In this document: one piece after another, positions 5,609-12,912 of the stretch | How positions within the stretch are numbered: the stretch's first letter is position 1 | How the letters are laid out: the number at the start of each line of letters is the position of its first letter | Translations under genes and position numbers: made by a program | DNA from: AC-52 sp044870295 | GTDB lineage: Bacteria > Actinomycetota > UBA4738 | NCBI GenBank assembly: GCA_044870295.1 | Contig: JBIOYQ010000079.1 | Coordinates: 1-18,870 of the forward strand | Direction: 5' to 3' | DNA length: 18,870 bases | Notes under the pieces: generated by a model | Seen by the model: only the letters and a program-made list of their open reading frames with translations | Told to the model about the DNA's origin: nothing | Database searches by the model: none

Positions 5609-7742
5609 CCGGCACGTCCAGAAGGCAGAGGTCGGCCCGGCCGGCCGCCAGGATCGTGTCGACCTGGTCGTAGGTCGTGATGGCCCCGCCGACCATGGTG
5701 GGGACTCCGGCTTCGTTCCTGATGCGGTCGCTGAACGGCACCAGGAACATCGGACCGTACTCCGGGCGCGACCGCCACGTGGTCTGACCCGCCAGGACCT
5801 GGATCAGGTCGCAGCCATGCTCCTTCAAAGCTCGGGCGGCTTGGATGCCTTCCTCAGCATCCAGGCCGCCCGCAGCCCAATCAGCCACCGTCAGCGCGAC
5901 GGCCAGGGGCCGGCTCTCGGGCCACACCGCGCGCACCGCGTCGAACACCTCGAGCGGGAACCGGAGGCGCGCGTGGAACGAGCCGCCGTAGCGATCCTCG
6001 CGCTGGTTCGTCAGCGGCGAGATGAACGAAGCCACCAGGTACCCGCGCGAGAAGTCGAGGAGCAGCCCGTCGAAGCTCGCCTGATCGGCGAGGCGCGCCG
6101 CCGCGACGAAGTCGTCCGCGATGCGAGTGAGGTCCCGCGGATCGGCCTCCCTCGGCCGCTGGCTTCGGGGCGTGTACGGGAGCGGCGAGGCGGCCACCAG
6201 CGGCCAGGCCCCGACTCGTAACGGCCGGTCGATGCCCTCCGAGCGCGGCCGTGTCGCGCCTCGCGCACCCGCATGGCCGAGGCGGAGCAAGATCCGCGCC
6301 CGCGAGTCGAGGTGGATCCGCCTGGACACTCGCCTCCACATGTGTAGGTGGTCCTCCGCGTAGAGCCCGGGCGTGGCGGGCGAGATCCTGCCCTCGGCCG
6401 AGACCGCAACGAAGTCGGTCAGCACGACCCCCGGACCCGCCGCGGCGGCGGCGTACAGCGCGTCCCGGATGCCGGCGCCGGGAACTCCTTCGTCGGCGTC
6501 CTCCTTCACCACCGGCGACAGCACGATGCGGTTCCGGGCCAGGTTGCCGCCCCGCCGGAAGGCCACCATGCGAGGTGGAGGGGCGACCACGAGGCCCGTT
6601 GGGCCTCCGGCTTCCGCCACGAACGAAGCGTCGACCCCCCTGACGAAGGAGGGGTCGCGCCGCGTCAGCTCCAGATGGGTGATCCTTCCGCTACGCGTCA
6701 GGAGGTTGAACGCGAACTGGATCGGTTCGAAGCTCGCGTACCGGCGAACGTTCTCGAAATAGCGCGCGCTGTCCAGGGCGGCCTCCTGGAATCGGTCCAC
6801 GACCGGCTGGCGCTCCATCTCGAACTCCGTGAGGGCCGCTTCGAGGTCGGAGGGCCGCCGCGCAATCGCCTCGGCCAGGGCGACGGAGTCCTCCATAGCG
6901 AGCTTCGTCCCCGACCCGATGGTGAAGTGCGCAGTGTGAGCGGCGTCGCCCAGGAGAACGACGTTCCCGTGATGCCAGGTCTCGTTTCGGAGCGTGACGA
7001 AGCCAACCCACAGCGAGCGGTTCGACATCAGGGAATGGCCGGCCAGGTCCTCCGCGAACAGCTTCTCGCAGTAGGCGATGCTGTCCTGCTCCGTGGCCTG
7101 ATCCAGGCCCGCCGCACGCCACGTGGCCTCCGGGCACTCCACGATGAAGGTGCTGGTGGAGGCGTCGAATGGGTACGCATGGACCTGGAACAGCCCGTGT
7201 TCGTTCTCCCGGAAGATGAACGTGAACGCCTTGAACACCAGGTCCGTCCCGAACCAGATGAACCTGGTCCCGTGGGTCAGCCCCGTGGGCTTGAAAGCAT
7301 CCTCGTGGAGCCGCCGCACCAGGCTGTTGACGCCGTCCGCCCCGACGACGAGGTCGGCCGCCGGGAGCTGGTCCAGATCGGCGATCTCCAGGTGGAAGCG
7401 CAGGTCGACCCCGAGCTCCCGGCAGCGTTCCTGGAGGATGCGCAGCAGCTCCTTGCGAGCCAGCCCCGAGAACGCGTGGCCGCGCGACCGCACGGTCTCT
7501 CCGCGGTACCGGATGTCGATGGCTCCCCAGGTGGCGAAGCTCTCGGTGATGCGGTCGTAGCTGGTCCGGTCGGCCTCGCGCAGCGCGCCGAGCGTCTCCT
7601 CGGAGAACACCACCCCCCAGCCGTAGGTGGCGTCGGGCGGGTTCCGCTCGACCACCGTCACCCCGTGCCCCGGGTCGCTCTTCTTCATCAGGAGCGCGAA
7701 GTAGAGCCCCGCCGGTCCCGAGCCGAGCACCGAGATCCGCAT
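5601..7742 (-). CDS. FAD-dependent monooxygenase fused to a degenerate old-yellow-enzyme domain (anthraniloyl-CoA / salicylyl-CoA hydroxylase type)
   Basis: This 713-aa fusion has the architecture of 2-aminobenzoyl-CoA monooxygenase/reductase. Residues 1 to about 370 form a class A flavin monooxygenase with G-S-G-P-A-G (7-12), V-V-G-A-D-G-V-N-S (132-140) and V-V-L-L-G-D-A-A-H-T (261-270), all intact. About 385 to 713 form an OYE/2,4-dienoyl-CoA-reductase-like barrel (N-R-I-V-L-S-P, L-G-H-A-G, F-I-S-P-L-T-N-Q-R-E-D-R-Y-G-G-S, V-G-G-A-I-T-T-Y-D-Q-V). In this second domain the usual Gln before L-G-H-A-G is Arg487, the usual substrate histidines are Asp563 and Arg566, the FMN-contacting Arg is Ala616, and the chain stops at A-D-L-C-L-L-D-V-P-A-T, before the usual R-P-H-L-x-D-P segment. 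The start is ATG 7742, 5 bp after the stop of the LLM gene (operon). A longer reading to 7823 only reads through that gene. Confidence 0.9.
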   Translation of the reverse strand: MRISVLGSGPAGLYFALLMKKSDPGHGVTVVERNPPDATYGWGVVFSEETLGALREADRTSYDRITESFATWGAIDIRYRGETVRSRGHAFSGLARKELLRILQERCRELGVDLRFHLEIADLDQLPAADLVVGADGVNSLVRRLHEDAFKPTGLTHGTRFIWFGTDLVFKAFTFIFRENEHGLFQVHAYPFDASTSTFIVECPEATWRAAGLDQATEQDSIAYCEKLFAEDLAGHSLMSNRSLWVGFVTLRNETWHHGNVVLLGDAAHTAHFTIGSGTKLAMEDSVALAEAIARRPSDLEAALTEFEMERQPVVDRFQEAALDSARYFENVRRYASFEPIQFAFNLLTRSGRITHLELTRRDPSFVRGVDASFVAEAGGPTGLVVAPPPRMVAFRRGGNLARNRIVLSPVVKEDADEGVPGAGIRDALYAAAAAGPGVVLTDFVAVSAEGRISPATPGLYAEDHLHMWRRVSRRIHLDSRARILLRLGHAGARGATRPRSEGIDRPLRVGAWPLVAASPLPYTPRSQRPREADPRDLTRIADDFVAAARLADQASFDGLLLDFSRGYLVASFISPLTNQREDRYGGSFHARLRFPLEVFDAVRAVWPESRPLAVALTVADWAAGGLDAEEGIQAARALKEHGCDLIQVLAGQTTWRSRPEYGPMFLVPFSDRIRNEAGVPTMVGGAITTYDQVDTILAAGRADLCLLDVPAT

Positions 7743-7747
7743 GCCGG

Positions 7748-8596
7748 CTACCCCAGCACCTCGGCCAGCCGGTCGAGCTGGTCCAGGCCTCGGGCGGTGG
7801 GCAACAGGACGAGGTCGTCGCAACCGGCCTCCTCGCAGCCGCGGACGAAGTCGACGATGGCCTGCGGGGTGGTGAGGTTCGCGGCCGCGATCTTCTCCGC
7901 GAACGGACCGGTGAACGCGTAGTAGTCCCGGAGATACCGGGCACCTTCATCCGCCGCCTCACGACCGAGGGCGAAGTAGCCCTGGCCCCACAGGAGCGGG
8001 CGCCCGGGCCGGCCGGCGTCCGTCCACGCAGCCACCGCGCGGCCGGCGGCGCCGGCGAACGCCCGCGGCGGTCCGCCCCCGTGCACGTAGCCGTCCGAAT
8101 ACCTGGCCATCCTGGCGAACGCCTCGCCGGTCGACCCGCCGACCAGCAGGGTGGGTCCCGCCGCACCGCCATCGGCGTGCCGTGGAACCCACGAGCGCTC
8201 CTCCCACTGGTCCCTCAGCGCCACGAGCTGGTCCGTCAGGACCCGGCCTCGATCGCGGTGTTCCTTGCCCAGCGCTCGGTAGTCCTCGGTGCGGGCTCCC
8301 ACGGCGAGACCCAGAACCAGCCGCCCCCCGGAGACCTCGTCCAACGATGCCGCCTGCTTGGCCAACAGCGCGGCGCTTCGCAGCGGACCGATGGCCACCA
8401 TCGTGACCAGGGCGACCCTGTCCGTCGCGGCGGCAGCCGCTGCCAGCGACAGCAGCGGATCGAAGCTCCGATAGGCGATGCGATCTAGGACGCCGAGGCT
8501 GCCGAAGGGGCCGGCGTCCGCCCGCCTGGCCCAGTCGAGGAGGAACGGGCCGTCCACGCCGGGGATCGTGTTGGGCAGCCCCACGCCGACCCGCAT
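7748..8596 (-). CDS. LLM-class (luciferase-like) flavin-dependent oxidoreductase
   Basis: This 282-aa protein matches bacterial luciferase-like oxidoreductases, which use FMN or F420. The sequence shows the N-terminal strand M-R-V-G-V-G-L-P-N, then R-V-A-L-V-T-M-V-A-I-G-P-L-R-S-A-A-L-L-A-K-Q, the hallmark S-G-G-R-L-V-L-G-L-A-V-G-A and a late Y-S-D-G-Y-V-H-G-G-G. It is slightly shorter than the usual 290-340 aa. It is first in a leftward operon, 5 bp ahead of the monooxygenase-OYE gene. It could supply a second oxygenase or reductase step, possibly replacing reduction by the degenerate OYE domain (inference). The ATG follows a TATTGT -10 by 6 nt with no ribosome binding site, so the mRNA is probably leaderless. 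F420 versus FMN cannot be decided by eye. Confidence 0.9.
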   Translation of the reverse strand: MRVGVGLPNTIPGVDGPFLLDWARRADAGPFGSLGVLDRIAYRSFDPLLSLAAAAAATDRVALVTMVAIGPLRSAALLAKQAASLDEVSGGRLVLGLAVGARTEDYRALGKEHRDRGRVLTDQLVALRDQWEERSWVPRHADGGAAGPTLLVGGSTGEAFARMARYSDGYVHGGGPPRAFAGAAGRAVAAWTDAGRPGRPLLWGQGYFALGREAADEGARYLRDYYAFTGPFAEKIAAANLTTPQAIVDFVRGCEEAGCDDLVLLPTARGLDQLDRLAEVLG

Positions 8597-8602
8597 GCGT
8601 TA

Positions 8603-8608
8603 ACAATA
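8603..8608 (-). promoter_or_regulatory. -10 element for leaderless LLM/monooxygenase operon
   Basis: On the minus strand TATTGT (TANNNT) is followed by six bases and the ATG at 8596, the arrangement of actinobacterial leaderless promoters. Only 19 bp separate this ATG from the ATG of the divergent thioesterase gene. The rightward -10 (AACAAT, 8602-8607) therefore overlaps this one almost completely. Confidence 0.5.
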
Positions 8609-8615
8609 GGGCCGT

Positions 8616-9080
8616 ATGGGAGCGCCTCGCGAGCAAACGGCCGCGGACACGCCCTCGTCGCCGGCCAGCATCGTGGTCCAGCGCCGGATCGAGTGGTCCG
8701 ACACGGACGCCTCCGGCCACTACCACAACACCGCCGCCTTCCGATTCATGGAGGTGGCCGAGACCACGTTGCTCGAGCGTCTCGGGTTCGTGCACGAGGT
8801 GTACGGGCGACACCCGCGGGTGCACATCGAGGCGGACTTCCTGGCCCCGCTGGCGTTCCGCGACCTGGTCGACATCGAGCTGACGGTGGCTGCGGTCGGA
8901 CGGACGTCGGTCACCTACGACGTCGAGATGCGGACCCGTGGCCGCGTTGCCGTGCGGGCGAGGTTCGTGGCCGTGCTGATGACGAAGATCGACGGCGTGC
9001 CCACACCATGGCCCGAGGAGCATCGACGGCTCCTCTTGACCGCCGGGGTCCAGCGGCCCGAGCGGCTCGAGGCGGGGTGA
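8616..9080 (+). CDS. 4-hydroxybenzoyl-CoA thioesterase-like hotdog acyl-CoA thioesterase
   Basis: This 154-aa protein has the 4HBT hotdog signature W-S-D-T-D-A-S-G-H-Y-H-N (residues 27-38), where Asp31 is the probable catalytic aspartate, followed by the long helix F-M-E-V-A-E-T-T-L-L-E-R-L-G-F. The strand R-V-H-I-E-A-D-F-L-A-P-L-x-F-R-D-L-V-D-I is typical of the fold. It hydrolyses an acyl-CoA, most likely to release a pathway product or rescue CoA from dead-end aryl-CoA. The N-terminal 18 residues are an unconserved-looking extension. The start ATG 8616 has only AGGG nearby. It overlaps the methyltransferase by GTGA, so the two are translationally coupled. Confidence 0.9.
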   Translation: MGAPREQTAADTPSSPASIVVQRRIEWSDTDASGHYHNTAAFRFMEVAETTLLERLGFVHEVYGRHPRVHIEADFLAPLAFRDLVDIELTVAAVGRTSVTYDVEMRTRGRVAVRARFVAVLMTKIDGVPTPWPEEHRRLLLTAGVQRPERLEAG

Positions 9081-9892
9081 ACGTGCCGAGCGCGGCCGCG
9101 CGATGGCGGCAGGACCTGGCCTCGTGGGCCATTCCCGACGAGATCCTCGCCGCCGCGCCGGAGTCCCCCTGGCACTTCCCCGTGAAGCTCTTCGCCAGCC
9201 GGGCGGACGCGGTTCGAACCACCGAGCCCACCCCGTCGAACCGACGGGCGTCCGAGGCACTTTCCGAGGGTGGCACCGTGCTCGACGTGGGGTGTGGGGC
9301 CGGGGCGGCCAGCCTGCCGCTGGCTGGACGGGCCGCCGAGGTGATCGGCGTGGACACCTCCGGCGAGATGCTCGACGCCTTCCTGGAGCGAGCGGACGGC
9401 GCCGGCGTGAAGGGCCAAGCCGTGGAGGGGGCGTGGCCCGACGTCGCCGCTCGAACGCCCATTGCCGACGTGGTGGTCTGCCACCACGTGGTCTACAACG
9501 CGCCGGACCTCCGAACGTTCGCGAATCGGCTGACGGACCACGCTCGCGCCCGAGTGGTGGTCGAGATGACCGTGGACCATCCGCTGTCGAATCTCAATCC
9601 GCTGTGGCTCCGGTTCCACGGGGTGGTCCGGCCGACCCGCCCCACGGCCGACGACGCCGTGGCCGTCCTGCGCGAGGCGGGCGTGGAACCTCGCCGGGAG
9701 GACTGGGACGCGCCGCGCCCCGGAGGGTTCGAGACCAGGGCCGAGCTGGTGGCCATGGTGCGGCGGCTGCTCTGCCTGCCGGCGGACCGGGACCCCGAGA
9801 TCGAGGAAGCTCTGGGCGACCGATGGGTCCAGGTGAACGGCCGGTGGGGGTTCCCAGACCGCCCGGTTGCGACGCTGTGGTGGGAGACCTGA
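9077..9892 (+). CDS. Class I SAM-dependent methyltransferase
   Basis: This 271-aa protein has Rossmann methyltransferase motif I V-L-D-V-G-C-G-A-G (68-76) and a motif II acidic residue in V-I-G-V-D-T-S (Asp93 contacts the ribose of SAM), then D-V-V-V-C-H-H-V-V-Y-N (motif IV region). The C-terminal third is not diagnostic of substrate. The start is GTG 9077, overlapping the thioesterase stop. GTG 9083 in the same frame is possible. The substrate is unknown, and coupling to the thioesterase suggests a small acid or CoA-pathway metabolite. It converges with the HD-GYP gene with a 7-bp gap. Confidence 0.9.
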   Translation: MNVPSAAARWRQDLASWAIPDEILAAAPESPWHFPVKLFASRADAVRTTEPTPSNRRASEALSEGGTVLDVGCGAGAASLPLAGRAAEVIGVDTSGEMLDAFLERADGAGVKGQAVEGAWPDVAARTPIADVVVCHHVVYNAPDLRTFANRLTDHARARVVVEMTVDHPLSNLNPLWLRFHGVVRPTRPTADDAVAVLREAGVEPRREDWDAPRPGGFETRAELVAMVRRLLCLPADRDPEIEEALGDRWVQVNGRWGFPDRPVATLWWET

Positions 9893-9899
9893 CCCGGCT

Positions 9900-11360
9900 C
9901 TACGGCGTCGGAAGGTCGAGGTCGTCGAGCGGCTCCAGATCCAGGTCCGGCAAGGTCGGACTGGGGAGGGGAGCAAGGGACACCGACGGCAGCGGGAGCG
10001 GCGGGGGCGAGATCGACGGCAGCGGCGGCGGAGAGATGGTGGGCAGAGGGAGCGGCCCGAGCGACGGTGACGGTTCGGGCGTCGGCGAAGCCGACGGTGA
10101 CGGACTCGGCGACGGACCGGGTCCCTGCCCGGACCCACCATCCTTCCCGTTGCTCGATCCCTGGCCGGACGGGCTCGCCACCGGCGCCGCGATGGGACCG
10201 GGGATGGCCGGGCTGGTGATGGGGGGACGGCCCGCCGGGGCACTGGGCGCGGTGGCCGTGACCGTCGTGGGGGCGAGAGCGGCCGCCGTGATGCCCGCCG
10301 CCACCGTGGCCGCCGCCACGCCCTGGGTCGCGGCCGTGACGGCCTGCTGAGCCAGGGTCTGCAGCCGCGCCAGGTACGGCAGCTGCAGGAGGAACGCCAG
10401 CGGCCCCGTCTTCCACAGCAGCACCGGCAACGAGATGCTGAGGAACGCCCGAACCACCACGGGGTCGAACTGTCCACCCGCGGACCGCGCCAGTTCCGCC
10501 CGTGCTGCGACCACGGCCATCGGCTTCTTGTAGGAACGCGCCGCAGTCATGGTGTCGAACGCGTCCGCGACCGAGACCATGCGACCCGCCGGCGAGATGT
10601 CGTGCTGGGACAGCCCCGCCGGGTAGCCATTGCCGTCGAACCGCTCGTGATGCTCGGCGATCGCCCCGGCCCAGGGGCCGAGCCACTCGAGGAGCGGGCC
10701 GGCGATCCGCATCCCTTCCGCCGGATGCCGCTTGATGACCGCCCACTCGTCGTGGTCCAGCTTTCCCGGCTTGTTCAGGATCCCGGCATCGACCGTGAGC
10801 TTTCCGATGTCGTGGAGCAGCGCGGCCCATCGAAGCCGATCGCGATCCTCGACGGGGACCTTCATCTGGTCGGCCAGGAGGTCCGTGAACACCCTCACAC
10901 GCTCGGAATGTCCGCGCGTCTGCCGATCGTGTGACTGCAGGGCCACCGCCAGCGCCAGGATCCGTTGCGCCGACCACGCCTCGGGGGCCGAGTCGGACTC
11001 GCCGCTGAGCTCCGCGAGCCGCGCCCGGAGCTTCCGCACGCTTCCGGCCTCGCGAGCCACCCGGTACCTGGACGGCGCCCGGTCCGGGAACAGCATCGAC
11101 AGCTTCAGCATCATGACCAGCGGCAGCAGGCGGCGGGCGGCGCGCTCGACGAACATGGCCGTGATCCCGCCCAGCCCCAGGAACCCGATCCACCAGCCGA
11201 TGCGAGGAAGAACCCCGAGCGGATACGGGATGAGCGGCCGCAACGCGATCGTCACGCCCAGGGCGGCCGCGGCCGGGACGCACAGGATCAGCACGCGGAG
11301 TCCGGCGGCCAGGACAGGACGAGCCCTCCACCGGCGCGGGCCGCGGGGTTCGACTTCCAT
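9900..11360 (-). CDS. Membrane HD-GYP domain protein with long Pro/Ser-rich C-terminal tail
   Basis: This 486-aa protein has two N-terminal membrane segments (about 16-40 and 54-71) and an HD-GYP phosphohydrolase domain (about 145-275). Visible motifs are H-S-E-R-V-R-V, L-L-H-D-I-G-K (His183, Asp184), N-K-P-G-K-L, K-R-H-P, E-H-H-E-R-F-D-G-N-G-Y-P (His237, His238) and S-V-A-D-A-F-D-T-M-T. HD-GYP domains usually degrade cyclic di-GMP or related dinucleotides. A further hydrophobic stretch around 320-365 precedes about 120 residues of Pro/Ser/Thr/Gly, ending in an acidic D-L-D-L-E-P-L-D-D-L-D-L. If that stretch spans the membrane, the tail is outside the cell. ATG 11360 is used. ATG 11393 would add 11 residues. 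Neither has a clear ribosome binding site. It lies 83 bp downstream of the M48 gene, so read-through is possible. Confidence 0.88.
   Translation of the reverse strand: MEVEPRGPRRWRARPVLAAGLRVLILCVPAAAALGVTIALRPLIPYPLGVLPRIGWWIGFLGLGGITAMFVERAARRLLPLVMMLKLSMLFPDRAPSRYRVAREAGSVRKLRARLAELSGESDSAPEAWSAQRILALAVALQSHDRQTRGHSERVRVFTDLLADQMKVPVEDRDRLRWAALLHDIGKLTVDAGILNKPGKLDHDEWAVIKRHPAEGMRIAGPLLEWLGPWAGAIAEHHERFDGNGYPAGLSQHDISPAGRMVSVADAFDTMTAARSYKKPMAVVAARAELARSAGGQFDPVVVRAFLSISLPVLLWKTGPLAFLLQLPYLARLQTLAQQAVTAATQGVAAATVAAGITAAALAPTTVTATAPSAPAGRPPITSPAIPGPIAAPVASPSGQGSSNGKDGGSGQGPGPSPSPSPSASPTPEPSPSLGPLPLPTISPPPLPSISPPPLPLPSVSLAPLPSPTLPDLDLEPLDDLDLPTP
9903..10150 (-). repeat. Low-complexity Pro/Ser-encoding repeat at 3' end of HD-GYP gene
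   Basis: The DNA encodes serial P-S-P-S-P-S, S-P-P-P-L-P-S-I and P-L-P-x-P units. Near-duplicate segments such as GAGATCGACGGCAGCGGCGG recur with small changes between 9999 and 10045. This is an intragenic repeat likely to vary in length by slippage, not a mobile element. Confidence 0.7.
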
Positions 11361-11443
11361 ACCAGTTACATCGGTCCATACCGCCCCGGCCATCCAGGGG
11401 CGATCGGGTATTTCTGTGCCCGGCGCTGGGTACGTCCTTCGCC

Positions 11444-12583
11444 CTACCCTCCCGAGCGCCCGGCCCATCGCCGGGCCGCGGCGATCCGTTCGGGCGCGGT
11501 GGGGTGGCTGAACGCCATCACGTACAGGAGCCGCGGAGGATCGAGGTCGGACAGGTTCGAGACGGCCAGCGAGCGGTGCGAGGACTCGAACACTCCCAGG
11601 TCGTTCACGAGGTCCAGCGAGAAACGGTCGGCCGATGTCTCCAGCCGGCGTGACAGGGCGGACAACAACGGCATCGACACGAGCTGGAGGAGCCCGACGA
11701 CGAGCAGCACGAACGGTGTCACTCGCGGATCCCCCGGTCCTCCCGCCTCGACGGCGGTCAGGACGGCGTGCGAGGACAGCAGCCCCCACAGCACCAGGAC
11801 AGAGGCGGCCGCCCCACCCATGGCCGCGGCGGTCCCCACCGCGACGTGGCGCAGGCGACGGTGCCCGAGCTCGTGCGCCACCACCAATCGGACGTAGGCG
11901 GGATCGCCCCGGGAGACCAGCGTGTCGTACAGGACTACCCGTCTGGTCCGGCCGAGGCCCGACACGTAGGCGTTCTCCTTCCGGGTCCGCCGGCTCGCGT
12001 CGGCAACCAGCACGTCCCGGACCGGCACGCCCGCCCGCACCGACAGATCGCGAAGCTCACCGGCCAGGGCCTGGTCGCCCAGCGGCTGGAACCGGTTGAA
12101 GACCGGCTCCAGCACGAGAGGGGCGACGAAGGACAGGAACAGGACGATCACGGCGGCGCCGGGAGCGACCACCGCCGGCCACGTGTGGGGCAGTTCGCGA
12201 GCCACGGCGAGGAACCCGAACACCGTCGGCGAGGTCAGCACCGCGGCGACCACCAGTCCCTTCAGACGATCCAGCAACCACCCCCACCGCGTCTGCGTCG
12301 AGAAACCCCAGGTCTTCTCGTGCACGAACCCACGCCAGTACGCCAGGGGCAGCCCGACCAGCCACCCGAGGGCCACGACCACGGCCGGCCAGGCGAGGGC
12401 CTCGGCCCAGAATGGGAGACCGTCAAGCCACGCCCCCACCCAATCGCCGGGCGGTCCGAACGCGAGCAGCGCCAGCACGGCGAGATCCAAGACGAGGTCG
12501 ACCGCCCACAGCCGGTACAAGGGGCGGTGATACCGGCGGGCCCGCTCGATCTCCTCGGGTGAGAAGTCCTCGAGCGCGTTCAC
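11444..12583 (-). CDS. M48 family membrane metalloprotease, Ste24/CAAX protease 1-like
   Basis: This 379-aa multi-pass protein has the Ste24-type M48 layout. An N-terminal membrane domain contains Y-W-R-G-F-V-H-E-K-T-W-G-F-S-T-Q-T (the conserved loop of Peptidase_M48_N), followed by the zinc motif H-E-L-G-H (237-241) and the third ligand Glu315 in L-E-T-S-A-D-R-F-S. About six hydrophobic segments are visible. Bacterial homologues cleave membrane proteins in quality control, and prenyl-protein cleavage is not expected. The start is GTG 12583, overlapping the ArsR stop by GTGA, so it is the third gene of a translationally coupled operon (SRPBCC, ArsR, M48). Coupling of an M48 protease to ArsR control and its divergence from clpP suggest a shared stress regulon. 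Confidence 0.93.
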   Translation of the reverse strand: MNALEDFSPEEIERARRYHRPLYRLWAVDLVLDLAVLALLAFGPPGDWVGAWLDGLPFWAEALAWPAVVVALGWLVGLPLAYWRGFVHEKTWGFSTQTRWGWLLDRLKGLVVAAVLTSPTVFGFLAVARELPHTWPAVVAPGAAVIVLFLSFVAPLVLEPVFNRFQPLGDQALAGELRDLSVRAGVPVRDVLVADASRRTRKENAYVSGLGRTRRVVLYDTLVSRGDPAYVRLVVAHELGHRRLRHVAVGTAAAMGGAAASVLVLWGLLSSHAVLTAVEAGGPGDPRVTPFVLLVVGLLQLVSMPLLSALSRRLETSADRFSLDLVNDLGVFESSHRSLAVSNLSDLDPPRLLYVMAFSHPTAPERIAAARRWAGRSGG

Positions 12584-12912
12584 CGCGCCGCGCGCCGGGC
12601 CATCAGGTCGCGCAGCCGGGACAGCCGCTCGTCCCACGCCGCGCCCACCCCTGCCATCCATGACATCGCGTCCGTGAGGGGTCCCGGAGTGAGCCGATAC
12701 CGATGCTCCCTGCCCACGCGTTCCCCGGTCACGAGTCCGGCTTCCTCCAGCGCCGCGAAGTGCTTGGCGATCGCCTGGCGCGAGATGGGCAGCTCCCTGG
12801 ACAGGTCGGTGGCGGTGGCCGGTCCCTCCTCCGACAGCCGGGTCATCAGCGCGCGGCGGGTCGGGTCGGCCAGCGCGGAGAACACCGCTTCGGATCGATC
12901 GGCCCTGGTCAT
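12580..12912 (-). CDS. ArsR-family winged-helix transcriptional regulator
   Basis: This 110-aa protein has the classic ArsR start F-S-A-L-A-D-P-T-R-R-A-L-M-T-R-L and the recognition region L-P-I-S-R-Q-A-I-A-K-H-F-A-A-L-E-E-A-G-L-V, then the wing G-R-E-H-R-Y-R-L-T-P. It contains no cysteine, so the usual metal or arsenite sensing sites are absent. It belongs to the non-metal group often paired with an SRPBCC (AHSA1) gene. ATG 12912 overlaps the SRPBCC stop (ATGA), and its own stop overlaps the M48 start. It is the best candidate to bind the GCAAC-N6-GTTGC palindromes upstream of the operon and clpP. Confidence 0.93.
   Translation of the reverse strand: MTRADRSEAVFSALADPTRRALMTRLSEEGPATATDLSRELPISRQAIAKHFAALEEAGLVTGERVGREHRYRLTPGPLTDAMSWMAGVGAAWDERLSRLRDLMARRAAR

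Noticed and set aside
5300..5640. Frameshift as the cause of the short OYE C-terminus
   Set aside because: The other two minus-strand frames past 5640 do not encode the expected R-P-H-L-x-D-P segment, so a simple indel does not restore it.
7743..7823. 27-residue N-terminal extension of the monooxygenase
   Set aside because: It is Arg/Pro-rich, runs through the end of the LLM gene, and precedes M-R-I-S-V-L-G-S-G-P-A-G, the normal N-terminus of an FAD monooxygenase.
9960..10150. Repeated GC-rich units as CRISPR or mobile repeat
   Set aside because: The units are irregular, have no spacers, and are explained by a Pro/Ser-rich protein tail.
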